Shown: positions 50,203 through 59,035 of the stretch, in pieces
Layout: every line of letters begins with the position of its first letter
Position numbering within the stretch: position 1 is the stretch's first letter
Assembly: GCA_937129145.1 (NCBI GenBank)
Contig: CAKZMU010000008.1
Location: 62,001-126,000 of the forward strand
Source of the DNA: an uncultured Lacinutrix sp.
GTDB taxonomy: Bacteria; Bacteroidota; Bacteroidia; Flavobacteriales; Flavobacteriaceae
Length of the DNA stretch: 64,000 bases
Reading direction: 5' to 3'
Translations under genes and position numbers: made by a program
The notes under the pieces: generated by a model
What the model was told of the DNA's origin: nothing
What the model saw: only the letters and a program-made list of their open reading frames with translations
Database searches by the model: none

Positions 50203-50999
50203 TGCCAGATAAATCTAAAATCGCCATACTATCTACCGTAGCCAATTTTGAATTATATCAAAAAACATCATTGTATTTTCCTGAAGGAATACAAAAATTT
50301 GTGATTGATGGTCGAAACGGTATGCATGGTCTAAGCAGTATCATCTATATGATGAGAAAACTTAAAAACAAAGGCATTGAGTGGTTGGTAATGGCTGACG
50401 AAGATGTGATTTTTTACGAAAGTGATATCGTGTTTTCAATTGTAGATAACATGCAAACAAATAATATCACAATTTGTGGTGCTAGAGATGGAGGAGATAT
50501 AGCTCATAGAAACCAAAATCCTTTTGTTATCAACACGTTTTTTTCGGTTGTAAATCTTGCTGATGTTTTTAAAATTTGGAATAAAAAAGAGATGCTAAAA
50601 CATCAATACATTAAACCTAATGAGTTTGGTGACAACCTAAAAGAATTAGCATTTTCTTTTGACGAAAACAGTTTATACGAACCCTATTACTGCTTTTATT
50701 TTTGGCTTAGAAGAAAAAGCAAGCACTTCTTGTTTTTAGACGCCATAATGGATAATGACGGAATTGCTAATTATTTAGAATTCGATAATGTTCAATTCCT
50801 TTGTCATACATGGTATGCAAGGGCTTATGGAAATAATAAAAAGCATACAGATAGAATAAATAAGCATCTAAAAAAATTAGATGATAAACTCGTTGATAAA
50901 TTATACACAAAACCTATAGTTTTTAAGCACAAAACATTTTATTTTGTTAAAAAACTAAACAAGTACTACAAACGTGTATTAATGAAATTGAATGTGTGA
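50202..50999 (+). CDS. Uncharacterised protein, possible GT-A-like glycosyltransferase
   Basis: 265 residues with no family I can name. The N-terminus KIAILSTVANFELYQKTSLYF and the acidic motif LVMADEDVIFYES (~62-74) look like the core of a GT-A fold with a D-x-D-type site. An ICGARDGGDIAHRNQNPFVINTFF segment (split, ~91-114) and HTWYARAYG (~205-213) follow. The C-terminus is basic. It is translated in line with the FkbM-like gene (1-nt overlap) and followed by a 117-nt spacer, the largest in this part of the locus. It is a candidate for an unrecognised transferase. Confidence 0.65.
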   Translation: MPDKSKIAILSTVANFELYQKTSLYFPEGIQKFVIDGRNGMHGLSSIIYMMRKLKNKGIEWLVMADEDVIFYESDIVFSIVDNMQTNNITICGARDGGDIAHRNQNPFVINTFFSVVNLADVFKIWNKKEMLKHQYIKPNEFGDNLKELAFSFDENSLYEPYYCFYFWLRRKSKHFLFLDAIMDNDGIANYLEFDNVQFLCHTWYARAYGNNKKHTDRINKHLKKLDDKLVDKLYTKPIVFKHKTFYFVKKLNKYYKRVLMKLNV

Positions 51000-51116
51000 G
51001 ATAAGATGGAGCTATAATTTTTTTAAGTCTAGTTTAGTTGCTTTTGCTTAAGAGCTTTAAGATAGTGGCCTAAAAGCTATAAACTGATTGTCGTTTCGTA
51101 ATAACTAAAACTACTT

Positions 51117-52031
51117 ATGTTAACAGTTAGTAATTATCATTATATAAGAGAACATTTTAATTTTGAATATCCTAGTATTTTTGGAGTAACGCCAAAGTGT
51201 TTTGAGAATCAATTATTAAAACTTAAAAACTTGGGAGATTTTATAACTCCATTAGATTTAATTAATAATATTAACAGTGTTCTCACATCAAAAAACAACT
51301 ACTATCTAATTACATTTGATGATGGTTTAAAAGAACAATTTGAATATGCTTTGCCAATTTTAGATGCCCATAACATATCTGCTATTTATTTTCTTAATTC
51401 CATTAATTTTAAAGAAAGAAGAGTAAGTACAGTACATAAAATACATTTGTTAAGGTCAATAATTCCACCTAGTGCGTTTTATAAAAAAATTCAAAATTTT
51501 TATAAAGTAAGATTCACAAATCAAGAAAAAGAAACTGCGATAAGTATTTATAGATTTGATGATTCATCTAGTGCTGAATTAAAGTATCTATTAAATTTTA
51601 AAATACCTTTTAGTAAGCAAGAAACTATTATAAATAATATATTTACAGAGTATTTTAACGAGCAAAATGTTCTGAATGATTTGTACATGAATGAAGACAA
51701 TATTAAATATTTGGCAAGCATAGGGTGTTTAGGAAGTCACACGCATAGTCATTTTCCACTTGGTTTGTTAGATGAAGCTTCAATGCTCAACGAATTAAAG
51801 CAATCCAAGTTGTATTTTGAGTCGTTAACAAATTCCAAAATTGAGTCTGTTGCTTACCCTTATGGGTCAAAAGAAGCTTGTACAGATTTGGTGTTTAAGC
51901 AAGCAAAAACAGCAAATTATAAAATAGGATTTACTACAACTCCTGGAACTAATAAGGATACAGATAAAAATTTGGCATTAATGAGATTTGATTGTAATGA
52001 TTTACCAGGAGGTAAAAATTTTAGAAGTTAA
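51117..52031 (+). CDS. Polysaccharide deacetylase family protein (NodB-like)
   Basis: 304 residues of the carbohydrate esterase 4 fold. LITFDDGLKEQF (~60-71) holds the catalytic base and metal Asp pair, and LGSHTHSHFPLGLL (~204-217) holds the metal His-x3-His. SVAYPYGSKEACTDL (~244-258) is the later conserved motif. A long helical insertion (~100-175) lies between. No signal peptide, so it would act in the cytoplasm on a precursor or nucleotide-linked sugar. It removes N- or O-acetyl groups. It opens a new run after a 117-nt spacer and is 2 nt from the GNAT gene. Confidence 0.88.
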   Translation: MLTVSNYHYIREHFNFEYPSIFGVTPKCFENQLLKLKNLGDFITPLDLINNINSVLTSKNNYYLITFDDGLKEQFEYALPILDAHNISAIYFLNSINFKERRVSTVHKIHLLRSIIPPSAFYKKIQNFYKVRFTNQEKETAISIYRFDDSSSAELKYLLNFKIPFSKQETIINNIFTEYFNEQNVLNDLYMNEDNIKYLASIGCLGSHTHSHFPLGLLDEASMLNELKQSKLYFESLTNSKIESVAYPYGSKEACTDLVFKQAKTANYKIGFTTTPGTNKDTDKNLALMRFDCNDLPGGKNFRS

Positions 52032-52033
52032 TA

Positions 52034-52867
52034 ATGGATGTACGTGAAGCAAATATTGAAGATTGGGATAAGCTAAATGCTTTTTATTCAAGAGTATATA
52101 GACCAAATCACCCATTGTTAAATAAAGAGTTTTGGTTGTGGCAATATGGTAATAAAAAATATGGTCGTGCCTTTATTTACTTAAATAGTAAAAATGAAAT
52201 CGCTGGACATGTTGGAGCTAATTTTGGAGGAGAAGTTGCATGGATTATTAATGTTTACTTAGATAAGGACTCAAGAGGAAAAGGTGTTTTGAGAGAATTA
52301 TATAATTTAGCACGAAATTATTACCCCCTAGCAGCAACAGCGGCTAACAAAGCTGGTCTAGGACTTTATAGAAATATGCGTTGGTACAGGTATTTTGATT
52401 TGGTTAGATATGTAAAAATTAACCCTGCTATACATAATCCAGATTTTAATTCAGTTTGTAAAAAGGTTGATGTTTCTATTGCAAACTTAATTAATAAAGA
52501 CACACATTATTTTCAACAGCCTTTTTTAAAAGGATTAACTTTAAATGATGGCTCTAAAGCCATTAGCCAAGAAGAAGTTGGAGGCATAAGAGTAGTGGAT
52601 GTATGCCAATTAGAACAGTTAGAAAAGCAAGCATGGGATTTAGGCTATTTATGGATGGATTATATAACCTCTTGGAACGATTTAAAAACCAAAGAACTAG
52701 AAAAAAACAGCTGGGTAATTGACAGTGAAAGTATAGTGCCATGGAGGCTTAATCCTTTAGAAAAAGACTATTTCTGTGATATAACTTTTCTTTCCGAAAA
52801 ACCTTTAAATAACGAATTTATAGTGCATAGGTCGTTTTCAGATCATGGACGTATTGGGAGTATATAA
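52034..52867 (+). CDS. GNAT family N-acetyltransferase
   Basis: 277 residues. The N-terminus MDVREANIEDWDKLNAFYSRVY is the GNAT strand-helix start. EIAGHVGANFGGEVAWIINVYLDKDSRGKGVLRELY (split, ~55-93) has the acetyl-CoA loop R-x-x-G-x-G. The C-terminal ~110 residues are a second, unrecognised part. It lies between a deacetylase gene (2 nt) and a GT-B-like gene (3 nt). Adjacent deacetylase and acyltransferase suggest that the acyl group of an amino sugar is exchanged, perhaps to give an unusual N-acyl group. This is inference. Confidence 0.8.
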   Translation: MDVREANIEDWDKLNAFYSRVYRPNHPLLNKEFWLWQYGNKKYGRAFIYLNSKNEIAGHVGANFGGEVAWIINVYLDKDSRGKGVLRELYNLARNYYPLAATAANKAGLGLYRNMRWYRYFDLVRYVKINPAIHNPDFNSVCKKVDVSIANLINKDTHYFQQPFLKGLTLNDGSKAISQEEVGGIRVVDVCQLEQLEKQAWDLGYLWMDYITSWNDLKTKELEKNSWVIDSESIVPWRLNPLEKDYFCDITFLSEKPLNNEFIVHRSFSDHGRIGSI

Positions 52868-52870
52868 CTT

Positions 52871-54268
52871 ATGCAAAAAAAATTAGGTCTTGTAATAACA
52901 GACGGTGTTGGTTTTAGAAATTTTATTTTAAGTAACTTTTTAAATGAAGCTAAAAGTACTTTTGATGAAGTTGTAATCTATTCATGTTTAGATAAAGAAG
53001 TGTATAAAGGCTTTACAACCAATGAAAAGATTGTTGAACTTGAAGTTTTTAAAGAAAATTTTTTCACATGGTTTTTTATGAAACTAAAAGAAGTTGCCCA
53101 TTTGCAACTCAATAAAAAGAAGAGCTTTGGAATTCTAGACAGCTATAACATAAACAAGACTTTTAGTAAAACCAATAGAGGTATCGCTAAAAGAGTTATA
53201 TATTTTATTACCAAATTTTTAAAATCAGAATTTTGGATTCAAAGGTTTAACTATTTTCAGAAAATAACATTTAGAAATCATAGAATTACAAAAGACTACA
53301 TAAAATATCTAAAAAAAGATGATGTAGACTTTTTGTTTTTTACACATCAACGACCACCATATATTGCTCCACTAATTTATGCGACAGAACAATTAAATAT
53401 TAAAAACGCTACCTTTATTTTTAGTTGGGATAATCTAGCATCTAAAGGGCGTATGGCTGGAAATTTTAATCACTATTTTGTTTGGAGCGACTTAATGAAG
53501 ACTGAATTACTAGAATTCTATGCAAATGTAAAAACAAATCAGGTGCATGTAGTTGGAACACCTCAATTTGAACCTTATGTTTATGATGAGTATGGTTACG
53601 AAAAAGAAACATTTTACAATAAATTTAATTTAGACAAAAACTTAAAAGCTATTTTTTTTACTTGTAATGATTCGAGTAGTGAAAATGACCCTATCTACTT
53701 AAAATCTTTAGTTGAGTTTATAAAACATAACAAATTAGTAGAAGACGTAAATTTAATTGTTAGAACATCGCCAGCAGAAAACCCTGAGAGGTTTGAGAGT
53801 CTTGCAAAAGAGTATAATTTTATAAAATGGAATTATCCAGATTGGAAAACTAAAAGACATAATCATCAAGAAAGTTGGTCACAAAGAGTGCCTTCATTAG
53901 AAGATTTAAACGATTTAAAAATGCTACTCAAGCATTGCGATATTTGCATTAATGTTTTATCCACCATAACATTAGATGCATTTGTTTTTAATAAACCAGT
54001 AATTAATCCAGTTTTTGGAAATCAATCAAATAATCTGTACGATGACCAAAAGTTTCTAGAATACGAACATTTAAAAAATTTAGTAAATTCTCAGGCATCA
54101 ATTATTGCTAAAAATGAAACAGAATATTTAGAGGCAATAAATTATTTGTTAGAAGGGAAGGATGATAAATCTTTAAAAAGAGCCAAGTTTTTAGATTTGC
54201 AAATTGGCAACACTTTGCAAGGTACTTGTCAAGGCATAGTCAATACAATTAATAAATGCATAAACTAA
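52871..54268 (+). CDS. GT-B-like transferase of unknown specificity
   Basis: 465 residues. VDFLFFTHQRPPYIAPLIYATEQ and IFSWDNLASKGRM (~187-199), then VWSDLMKTELLEFY and VHVVGTPQFEPY (~235-246), are the features of GT-B transferases that act on large glycan acceptors. LKHCDICINVLSTITLDAFVFNKPVINPVFG (split, ~365-395) is the donor-site signature, similar in shape to CDP-glycerol or sialyl-type transferases. No close family was recognised. It overlaps the next gene by 13 nt. It is one candidate for the missing sialyltransferase. Confidence 0.75.
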   Translation: MQKKLGLVITDGVGFRNFILSNFLNEAKSTFDEVVIYSCLDKEVYKGFTTNEKIVELEVFKENFFTWFFMKLKEVAHLQLNKKKSFGILDSYNINKTFSKTNRGIAKRVIYFITKFLKSEFWIQRFNYFQKITFRNHRITKDYIKYLKKDDVDFLFFTHQRPPYIAPLIYATEQLNIKNATFIFSWDNLASKGRMAGNFNHYFVWSDLMKTELLEFYANVKTNQVHVVGTPQFEPYVYDEYGYEKETFYNKFNLDKNLKAIFFTCNDSSSENDPIYLKSLVEFIKHNKLVEDVNLIVRTSPAENPERFESLAKEYNFIKWNYPDWKTKRHNHQESWSQRVPSLEDLNDLKMLLKHCDICINVLSTITLDAFVFNKPVINPVFGNQSNNLYDDQKFLEYEHLKNLVNSQASIIAKNETEYLEAINYLLEGKDDKSLKRAKFLDLQIGNTLQGTCQGIVNTINKCIN

Positions 54269-55344
54269 ACCAAAAATATATAGCTGTAATATGCAACTAC
54301 CAACTACACGCCAATAGAGTAGGTGGTATGGACCGTTTTTATGTAGCGTATGATGCAAAGGCTAAGGAATTGGGTTATGAAGTTGATTGGTTTTTTTCGA
54401 ACCATGAAGAGTTTACGTTTTTTGAGAACCTAAATATTTATAGTCCTAAAGGTCAACAATCTGTAGAGGCTTTTTTTAAAGAATTTTGTTCGCAAAACAA
54501 CAAACAACATAGTGTTGTAGTGACGCACTTTACCGAGCTTTGTACGCCTTTTTATAAATGGGTAAAGCTTTATCACAAAGCCCATGTATTAGCTGTTGAC
54601 CATAATCCACGACCGTTGAATGGGTTTCCTTTAAAAAAGAGACTTAAAAATAAGTTTAAAGGCTTTTGGTATTCTAAATACATTGACCAGTTTATAGCTG
54701 TGTCCAAATACACCAAAAAGCATATTTTAATAGATTATGGCAATTTTCTAGATTCTAAAACAAATGTGGTGTACAATGGTATTGATATTAGTGTATTTAA
54801 GAAGAGAGTAGCAAATAATGAAAACAAATTTATTGTTGCTTCTCATTTAAGAGAATCAAAAGGTATTCAAGATTTAATAAAAGCGATTTCTTTATTAGAC
54901 GATGCGATAAAAAAACAAATCAAAATTGATATTTATGGCGAAGGTCCTTATGAAGTATTTCTTAAAGACTTAACTAAACAACTTGCTTTAGATAACTGTA
55001 TTAGCTTTAAGGGAAGTTCATCCAAACTACATGAGTTGTTTTGTAATTATAGCTATATGCTGCAACCAACGTATATGGAGTGTTTTAGCTTATCAATTTT
55101 AGAAAGCTTATCAGCAAATATCCCTGTTATTACAACCCAAGTTGGAGGAAACCTAGAAGTCATTACTCATGGTGATAACGGATTTATATATCAAGCCGGA
55201 GATATAGATGCACTCTCAAACATTATTGAAAATATTGTACTACAAGAAAGTATAATTACCAACGATGTGAGTACCTTGGTTGAAAAAGAATATTATTTAG
55301 AGAAAATGGTAAATGAACATATAAAATTATTATCATGCATATAG
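54256..55344 (+). CDS. Glycosyltransferase family 4 (GT-B)
   Basis: 362 residues. The N-terminal half has NRVGGMDRFYVAYDAKAKELGY, typical of GT4 acceptor domains. FIVASHLRESKGIQDLIKAI (~194-213), IDIYGEGPYE and SYMLQPTYMECFSLSILESLSANIPVITTQVGGNLEVI (split, ~275-312) with the E-x7-E motif form the donor domain. It probably uses a UDP-sugar with retention. It overlaps the upstream gene by 13 nt and the next GT4 by 10 nt. Confidence 0.92.
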   Translation: MHKLNQKYIAVICNYQLHANRVGGMDRFYVAYDAKAKELGYEVDWFFSNHEEFTFFENLNIYSPKGQQSVEAFFKEFCSQNNKQHSVVVTHFTELCTPFYKWVKLYHKAHVLAVDHNPRPLNGFPLKKRLKNKFKGFWYSKYIDQFIAVSKYTKKHILIDYGNFLDSKTNVVYNGIDISVFKKRVANNENKFIVASHLRESKGIQDLIKAISLLDDAIKKQIKIDIYGEGPYEVFLKDLTKQLALDNCISFKGSSSKLHELFCNYSYMLQPTYMECFSLSILESLSANIPVITTQVGGNLEVITHGDNGFIYQAGDIDALSNIIENIVLQESIITNDVSTLVEKEYYLEKMVNEHIKLLSCI

Positions 55345-56471
55345 CATTTATCACACCAGAGTTTCCACATCCTAGCTTAAATAAAGCAGGAGGCTTAGGT
55401 ACTAGTATTAAAAATTTAGCAGTAGAATTAATAAAAGAGAACCATCAAGTTTCTGTGTTTGTGTATAGTCAAAATAACGATGCTATAATAAAAGATAATG
55501 GTATAGAAATATATAAAATAGCACATAAAGAGTATTCATTCCTTGGATGGTATTTGTACAGAAAGTATTTACAGAAAACTATAAATAAGCACATTGTAAA
55601 CAATAACATAGACGTATTAGAAGCGCCAGATTGGACAGGAATAACTGCATTTATGAATTTTAAATGTCCTTTAGTAATTAGACTCAATGGTTCTGATGCC
55701 TATTTTTGCAACTTGGATAATAGAAAACAAAAAAAGAAAAACTTTTTCTTTGAAAACAAAGCACTACAAAATGCCGATAGAATAGTATCGGTTAGTGCAT
55801 TTACAGCAAAAAAGACAAAAGACATTTTTAAATTAAAGCACGATATTCAAGTGGTTCATAATGGGATTAATTCTGAAGCTTTCAAACCTATAGATTGTGA
55901 AATCAATAAAAATCAAATTCTATATTTTGGAACAATAATCAGAAAAAAAGGAGTTTTGGAACTCGCTCATGCTTTTAACTTATTGGTAAAAACCAAACCA
56001 GAAGCTTCTTTAATCTTTTTAGGAAAAGATGTGATAGATGTTTTTGAAAATAAATCCACTTTAGAATTATTTTTTAATATTTTATCCAAAGAAGCAGCAT
56101 CTAAAGTAAAACATGTTAATGAGGTGCCTTACAGCAAAGTTGCGGAAATTATTGCAAAAGCAAATTTGGTAACTTTGCCAAGTTTTGCAGAGGCTTTTCC
56201 TATGACGTGGTTGGAAGCCATGGCAATGGAAAAAGCATTGGTAACCTCTAACGTAGGTTGGGCAAACGAAATGATGATTGATACTAAAACTGGCTTTACT
56301 GTAGACCCTAAAGACCATATTGATTACGCCAATAAAATGAAGTTGCTTTTAGAGGATAATAAGCTAGCAGAAAAATGTGGCAAGCACGCTAGACACGTTG
56401 TAAAACAAAAATTTGAAGCCACAATTATTGCAAACAAAAATATAAGTCTTTACAAAGACCTAATTAACTAA
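55335..56471 (+). CDS. Glycosyltransferase family 4 (GT-B)
   Basis: 378 residues. HIAFITPEFPHPSLNKAGGLGTSIKNLAVEL opens the fold. IVSVSAFTAKKTKDIF, HNGINSEAFKP, ILYFGTIIRKKGVLELAHAF and LVTLPSFAEAFPMTWLEAMAMEKALVTSNVGWANEMM (split, ~283-319) are GT4 hallmarks. It overlaps both neighbours (10 and 1 nt). It probably adds one sugar of the repeat unit. Confidence 0.93.
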   Translation: MHIAFITPEFPHPSLNKAGGLGTSIKNLAVELIKENHQVSVFVYSQNNDAIIKDNGIEIYKIAHKEYSFLGWYLYRKYLQKTINKHIVNNNIDVLEAPDWTGITAFMNFKCPLVIRLNGSDAYFCNLDNRKQKKKNFFFENKALQNADRIVSVSAFTAKKTKDIFKLKHDIQVVHNGINSEAFKPIDCEINKNQILYFGTIIRKKGVLELAHAFNLLVKTKPEASLIFLGKDVIDVFENKSTLELFFNILSKEAASKVKHVNEVPYSKVAEIIAKANLVTLPSFAEAFPMTWLEAMAMEKALVTSNVGWANEMMIDTKTGFTVDPKDHIDYANKMKLLLEDNKLAEKCGKHARHVVKQKFEATIIANKNISLYKDLIN

Positions 56472-58009
56472 TGAAGTTTAAAACATACATAACACCCAGC
56501 GGAGAAGAATTATTTTACACGGGAACACCCAACGTTAATTTATTGGACCAACTCGCCAATGGTTTAGGCGATATTTGGCACAGTTCTTTTGAGCAAGGTT
56601 ACAAAAATGCATTTCCAGAAATTGTATATCAAACCGCTGTATTTTTTTGGTATGGTAATGATTTTGATAACTTGGATGAATGTGTAAGCTGGCGTTTAAA
56701 TCCAAATAATTTTGTGGTTAGAAAATCGGTTTGGGAAGCACTCAACGGGTTTGATACCGATTTTGAAAACCTACAAATGCAAGCTCTGGATTTTGCATAT
56801 AACGCCCTTAGAAATAATGGAGCCATACCTTTGTATATTAAAAGATTATATAGTTCAGAAGAAAAAGAAAACGTTAAAATTTCTACAAAAGACAGGTATG
56901 TATTCTATAAAAAGAACTTTAAATTAAGTCATTCTTATTTTATGTTGTTCCGTCAAGGTATTTGGCGACTAAAAGAATGGCAGGCGTTTAGGTATGCCAA
57001 TAAAAATTTTAAATTTAGAAAACCAATTGCACCAGTTCCTACAAGAACATTAAATGCCATTGAAGGCAATCCAACGGTAAGTTATATAATTCCAACCATG
57101 TTACGTCAAGATTTCACGTTGAACTTGCTTGAAGATTTAAAAAATCAGACTTTTAAAGTAAGTCAAGTAGTGGTTGTTGATGCCACACCAGAAGATAAAA
57201 GGGACGAATCATTATATAACCCAAATGATTATCCTTTTGAAGTAATTTTTAAATGGCAAACCACCAAAGGAAGCTGTAGAGCTCGTAATGAAGCCATCGA
57301 TTTATGTACTGGCGATTATATAGTTTTTGGAGATGATGATATTAGAATTCCGCCAAATTTTATAGAAAACCACATAAAATTATTGCAAACCTATAATGCT
57401 GGTGCATGTAATGGGTTGGATATTAGGGCAGATAACCAATCCCAAACTTTAGATGATTTAAAGATTAAGCTCGAACAGCTTGATGCCAATATTTTTAAAG
57501 TTGGTGCAACACAATCGTTTAGTAACGCAAATTCATGTGTTAAAAGAGACTATGTGTCTAAACTGGTAGGAAATGATATTAATTACGATGGAGGTTATGG
57601 CGAGGATAGCGATTTTGGAATATCGCTAACCAAAATTGGAGCTACAGTTCTATTCAACCCATTTTCCACCAATTTGCATTTAAAACCACCACAAGGAGGG
57701 TATAGGTTTTGGGGAAGTCAAGCAAAAATAACTGGTAAAAAAAGAAAAACACAACCATGGGAACTCGATACACCAGTTAAATGGATAAGGCCAGTACCAA
57801 GCCCAACGATTATGTATCAGTTATATAAGCACTCAACTAAAAAACAGCGTAAAGAGTACAAATACATATATTTTTTAAGATTTTTATTTATGGGAAATAA
57901 AGTGTTGCTACCATTAAAGATTTTAAAATTACCTTACAGATTGATGCAATTCAAAAAATCGGAGTTTTATGCTAAAAAATTAAATGCTTTAGGAAAACGA
58001 ACCAAGTAG
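56471..58009 (+). CDS. Glycosyltransferase family 2 with an extra, partial GT-A unit at the N-terminus
   Basis: 512 residues. A complete GT2 domain starts at ~206: SYIIPTMLRQDFTLNLLEDL, VVVDATPEDKR, KGSCRARNEAIDLCTGDYIVFGDDDIRIP (split; DDD metal site ~288-293) and YDGGYGEDSDFGI. In front, residues ~70-145 look like the acceptor half of another GT-A enzyme (SWRLNPNNFVVRKSVWEALNGFD), without a nucleotide-binding half. It may be a fusion or the remnant of a two-domain polymerase. A 90-nt spacer follows, the second break in this run of genes. Confidence 0.85.
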   Translation: MKFKTYITPSGEELFYTGTPNVNLLDQLANGLGDIWHSSFEQGYKNAFPEIVYQTAVFFWYGNDFDNLDECVSWRLNPNNFVVRKSVWEALNGFDTDFENLQMQALDFAYNALRNNGAIPLYIKRLYSSEEKENVKISTKDRYVFYKKNFKLSHSYFMLFRQGIWRLKEWQAFRYANKNFKFRKPIAPVPTRTLNAIEGNPTVSYIIPTMLRQDFTLNLLEDLKNQTFKVSQVVVVDATPEDKRDESLYNPNDYPFEVIFKWQTTKGSCRARNEAIDLCTGDYIVFGDDDIRIPPNFIENHIKLLQTYNAGACNGLDIRADNQSQTLDDLKIKLEQLDANIFKVGATQSFSNANSCVKRDYVSKLVGNDINYDGGYGEDSDFGISLTKIGATVLFNPFSTNLHLKPPQGGYRFWGSQAKITGKKRKTQPWELDTPVKWIRPVPSPTIMYQLYKHSTKKQRKEYKYIYFLRFLFMGNKVLLPLKILKLPYRLMQFKKSEFYAKKLNALGKRTK

Positions 58010-58099
58010 TAAAAAAACTTTATTGTATAATATTTAGACTTCATTTTTTATACGATTTAATGATAGTCTTTTAAAAAAAATAGTCATATTTTTAGAGCA

Positions 58100-59035
58100 A
58101 TGAATATGCCAATAATTTCTATTGTCAGTCCAGTTTACAAGGCAGAAAATCTTGTAGAAACTTTGGTGCTTGAGATTAAAAAAGTATTAAATACACTTCA
58201 GGTTTCTTATGAAATCATTTTGGTAGATGATAGAAGCCCAGATAACTCTTGGGAAGTTATGACGCAGCTCTCATCAAAATTCCCTGAAGTAAAAAGCATT
58301 AGGTTGAGTAAGAATTTTGGACAACATCCAGCAATTATGGCTGGATTGTCAAAAGCTAAAGGCAATTGGGTCGTAGTTATGGATTGCGATTTACAAGACC
58401 AGCCAAAGGAAATTGCTGCACTTTATGAAAAAACTAAAGAAGGTTTCGATATAGTCCTAGCAAGTCGTAAGGAACGAAAAGATGGGTTTTTTAAAAAGCT
58501 CTCCTCAAAACTATTTGCAAAACTGTATGGCTATTTAACTGAGACCAAATACGATTATGAAGTTGCTAACTTCGGTATTTACCACAAGAAAGTCATTACA
58601 TCAATTTTATCTATTTCAGATTATATAAAATACTTTCCGTTGTTTGTGTCGTTTGTTGGATTTAATACTACAGCAATTACTGTTGAGCATTCTAAACGAC
58701 CAGATGGAAAATCGTCGTATAGTTTTTCAAAATTATTGAGTCTTGCTTTTAATTCCATTATTTCTTTTTCAAATAAACCTTTAAAATTATTTGTAAAATT
58801 TGGAATTTTCATATCTATAATATCTTTCATTTTTGGCATTTATAATATTTATTTATCGCTTTCTGGAGAAATAGATGTATTGGGTTATAGTTCAATTATA
58901 GTCTCTATATGGTTTTTGTCAGGTGTGCTTATTACTATAGTTGGTATAACGGGAATTTATGTAGGAAAAATGTTTAACCAGACCAAAAACAGGCCTGTGT
59001 TTATTATTGATGAATATATAAATAACAATACATGA
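58100..59035 (+). CDS. Polyprenyl-phosphate GT2 with two C-terminal helices (GtrB/ArnC-like)
   Basis: 311 residues. IVSPVYKAENLVETL (8-22), LVDDRSPDNSWEVM (~42-55), KNFGQHPAIMAGLSKAKGNWVVVMDCDLQDQPKE (split; DxD ~98-102) and ANFGIYHKKV are GtrB/ArnC motifs. Two membrane helices are at ~234-255 and ~267-290. It passes a sugar from a nucleotide to undecaprenyl phosphate. The next genes are a formyltransferase (4-nt overlap) and an aminotransferase, an arrangement like ArnC/ArnA/ArnB. A weak -7-like box (TATTTTTA) lies 14-21 nt upstream. Confidence 0.9.
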   Translation: MNMPIISIVSPVYKAENLVETLVLEIKKVLNTLQVSYEIILVDDRSPDNSWEVMTQLSSKFPEVKSIRLSKNFGQHPAIMAGLSKAKGNWVVVMDCDLQDQPKEIAALYEKTKEGFDIVLASRKERKDGFFKKLSSKLFAKLYGYLTETKYDYEVANFGIYHKKVITSILSISDYIKYFPLFVSFVGFNTTAITVEHSKRPDGKSSYSFSKLLSLAFNSIISFSNKPLKLFVKFGIFISIISFIFGIYNIYLSLSGEIDVLGYSSIIVSIWFLSGVLITIVGITGIYVGKMFNQTKNRPVFIIDEYINNNT

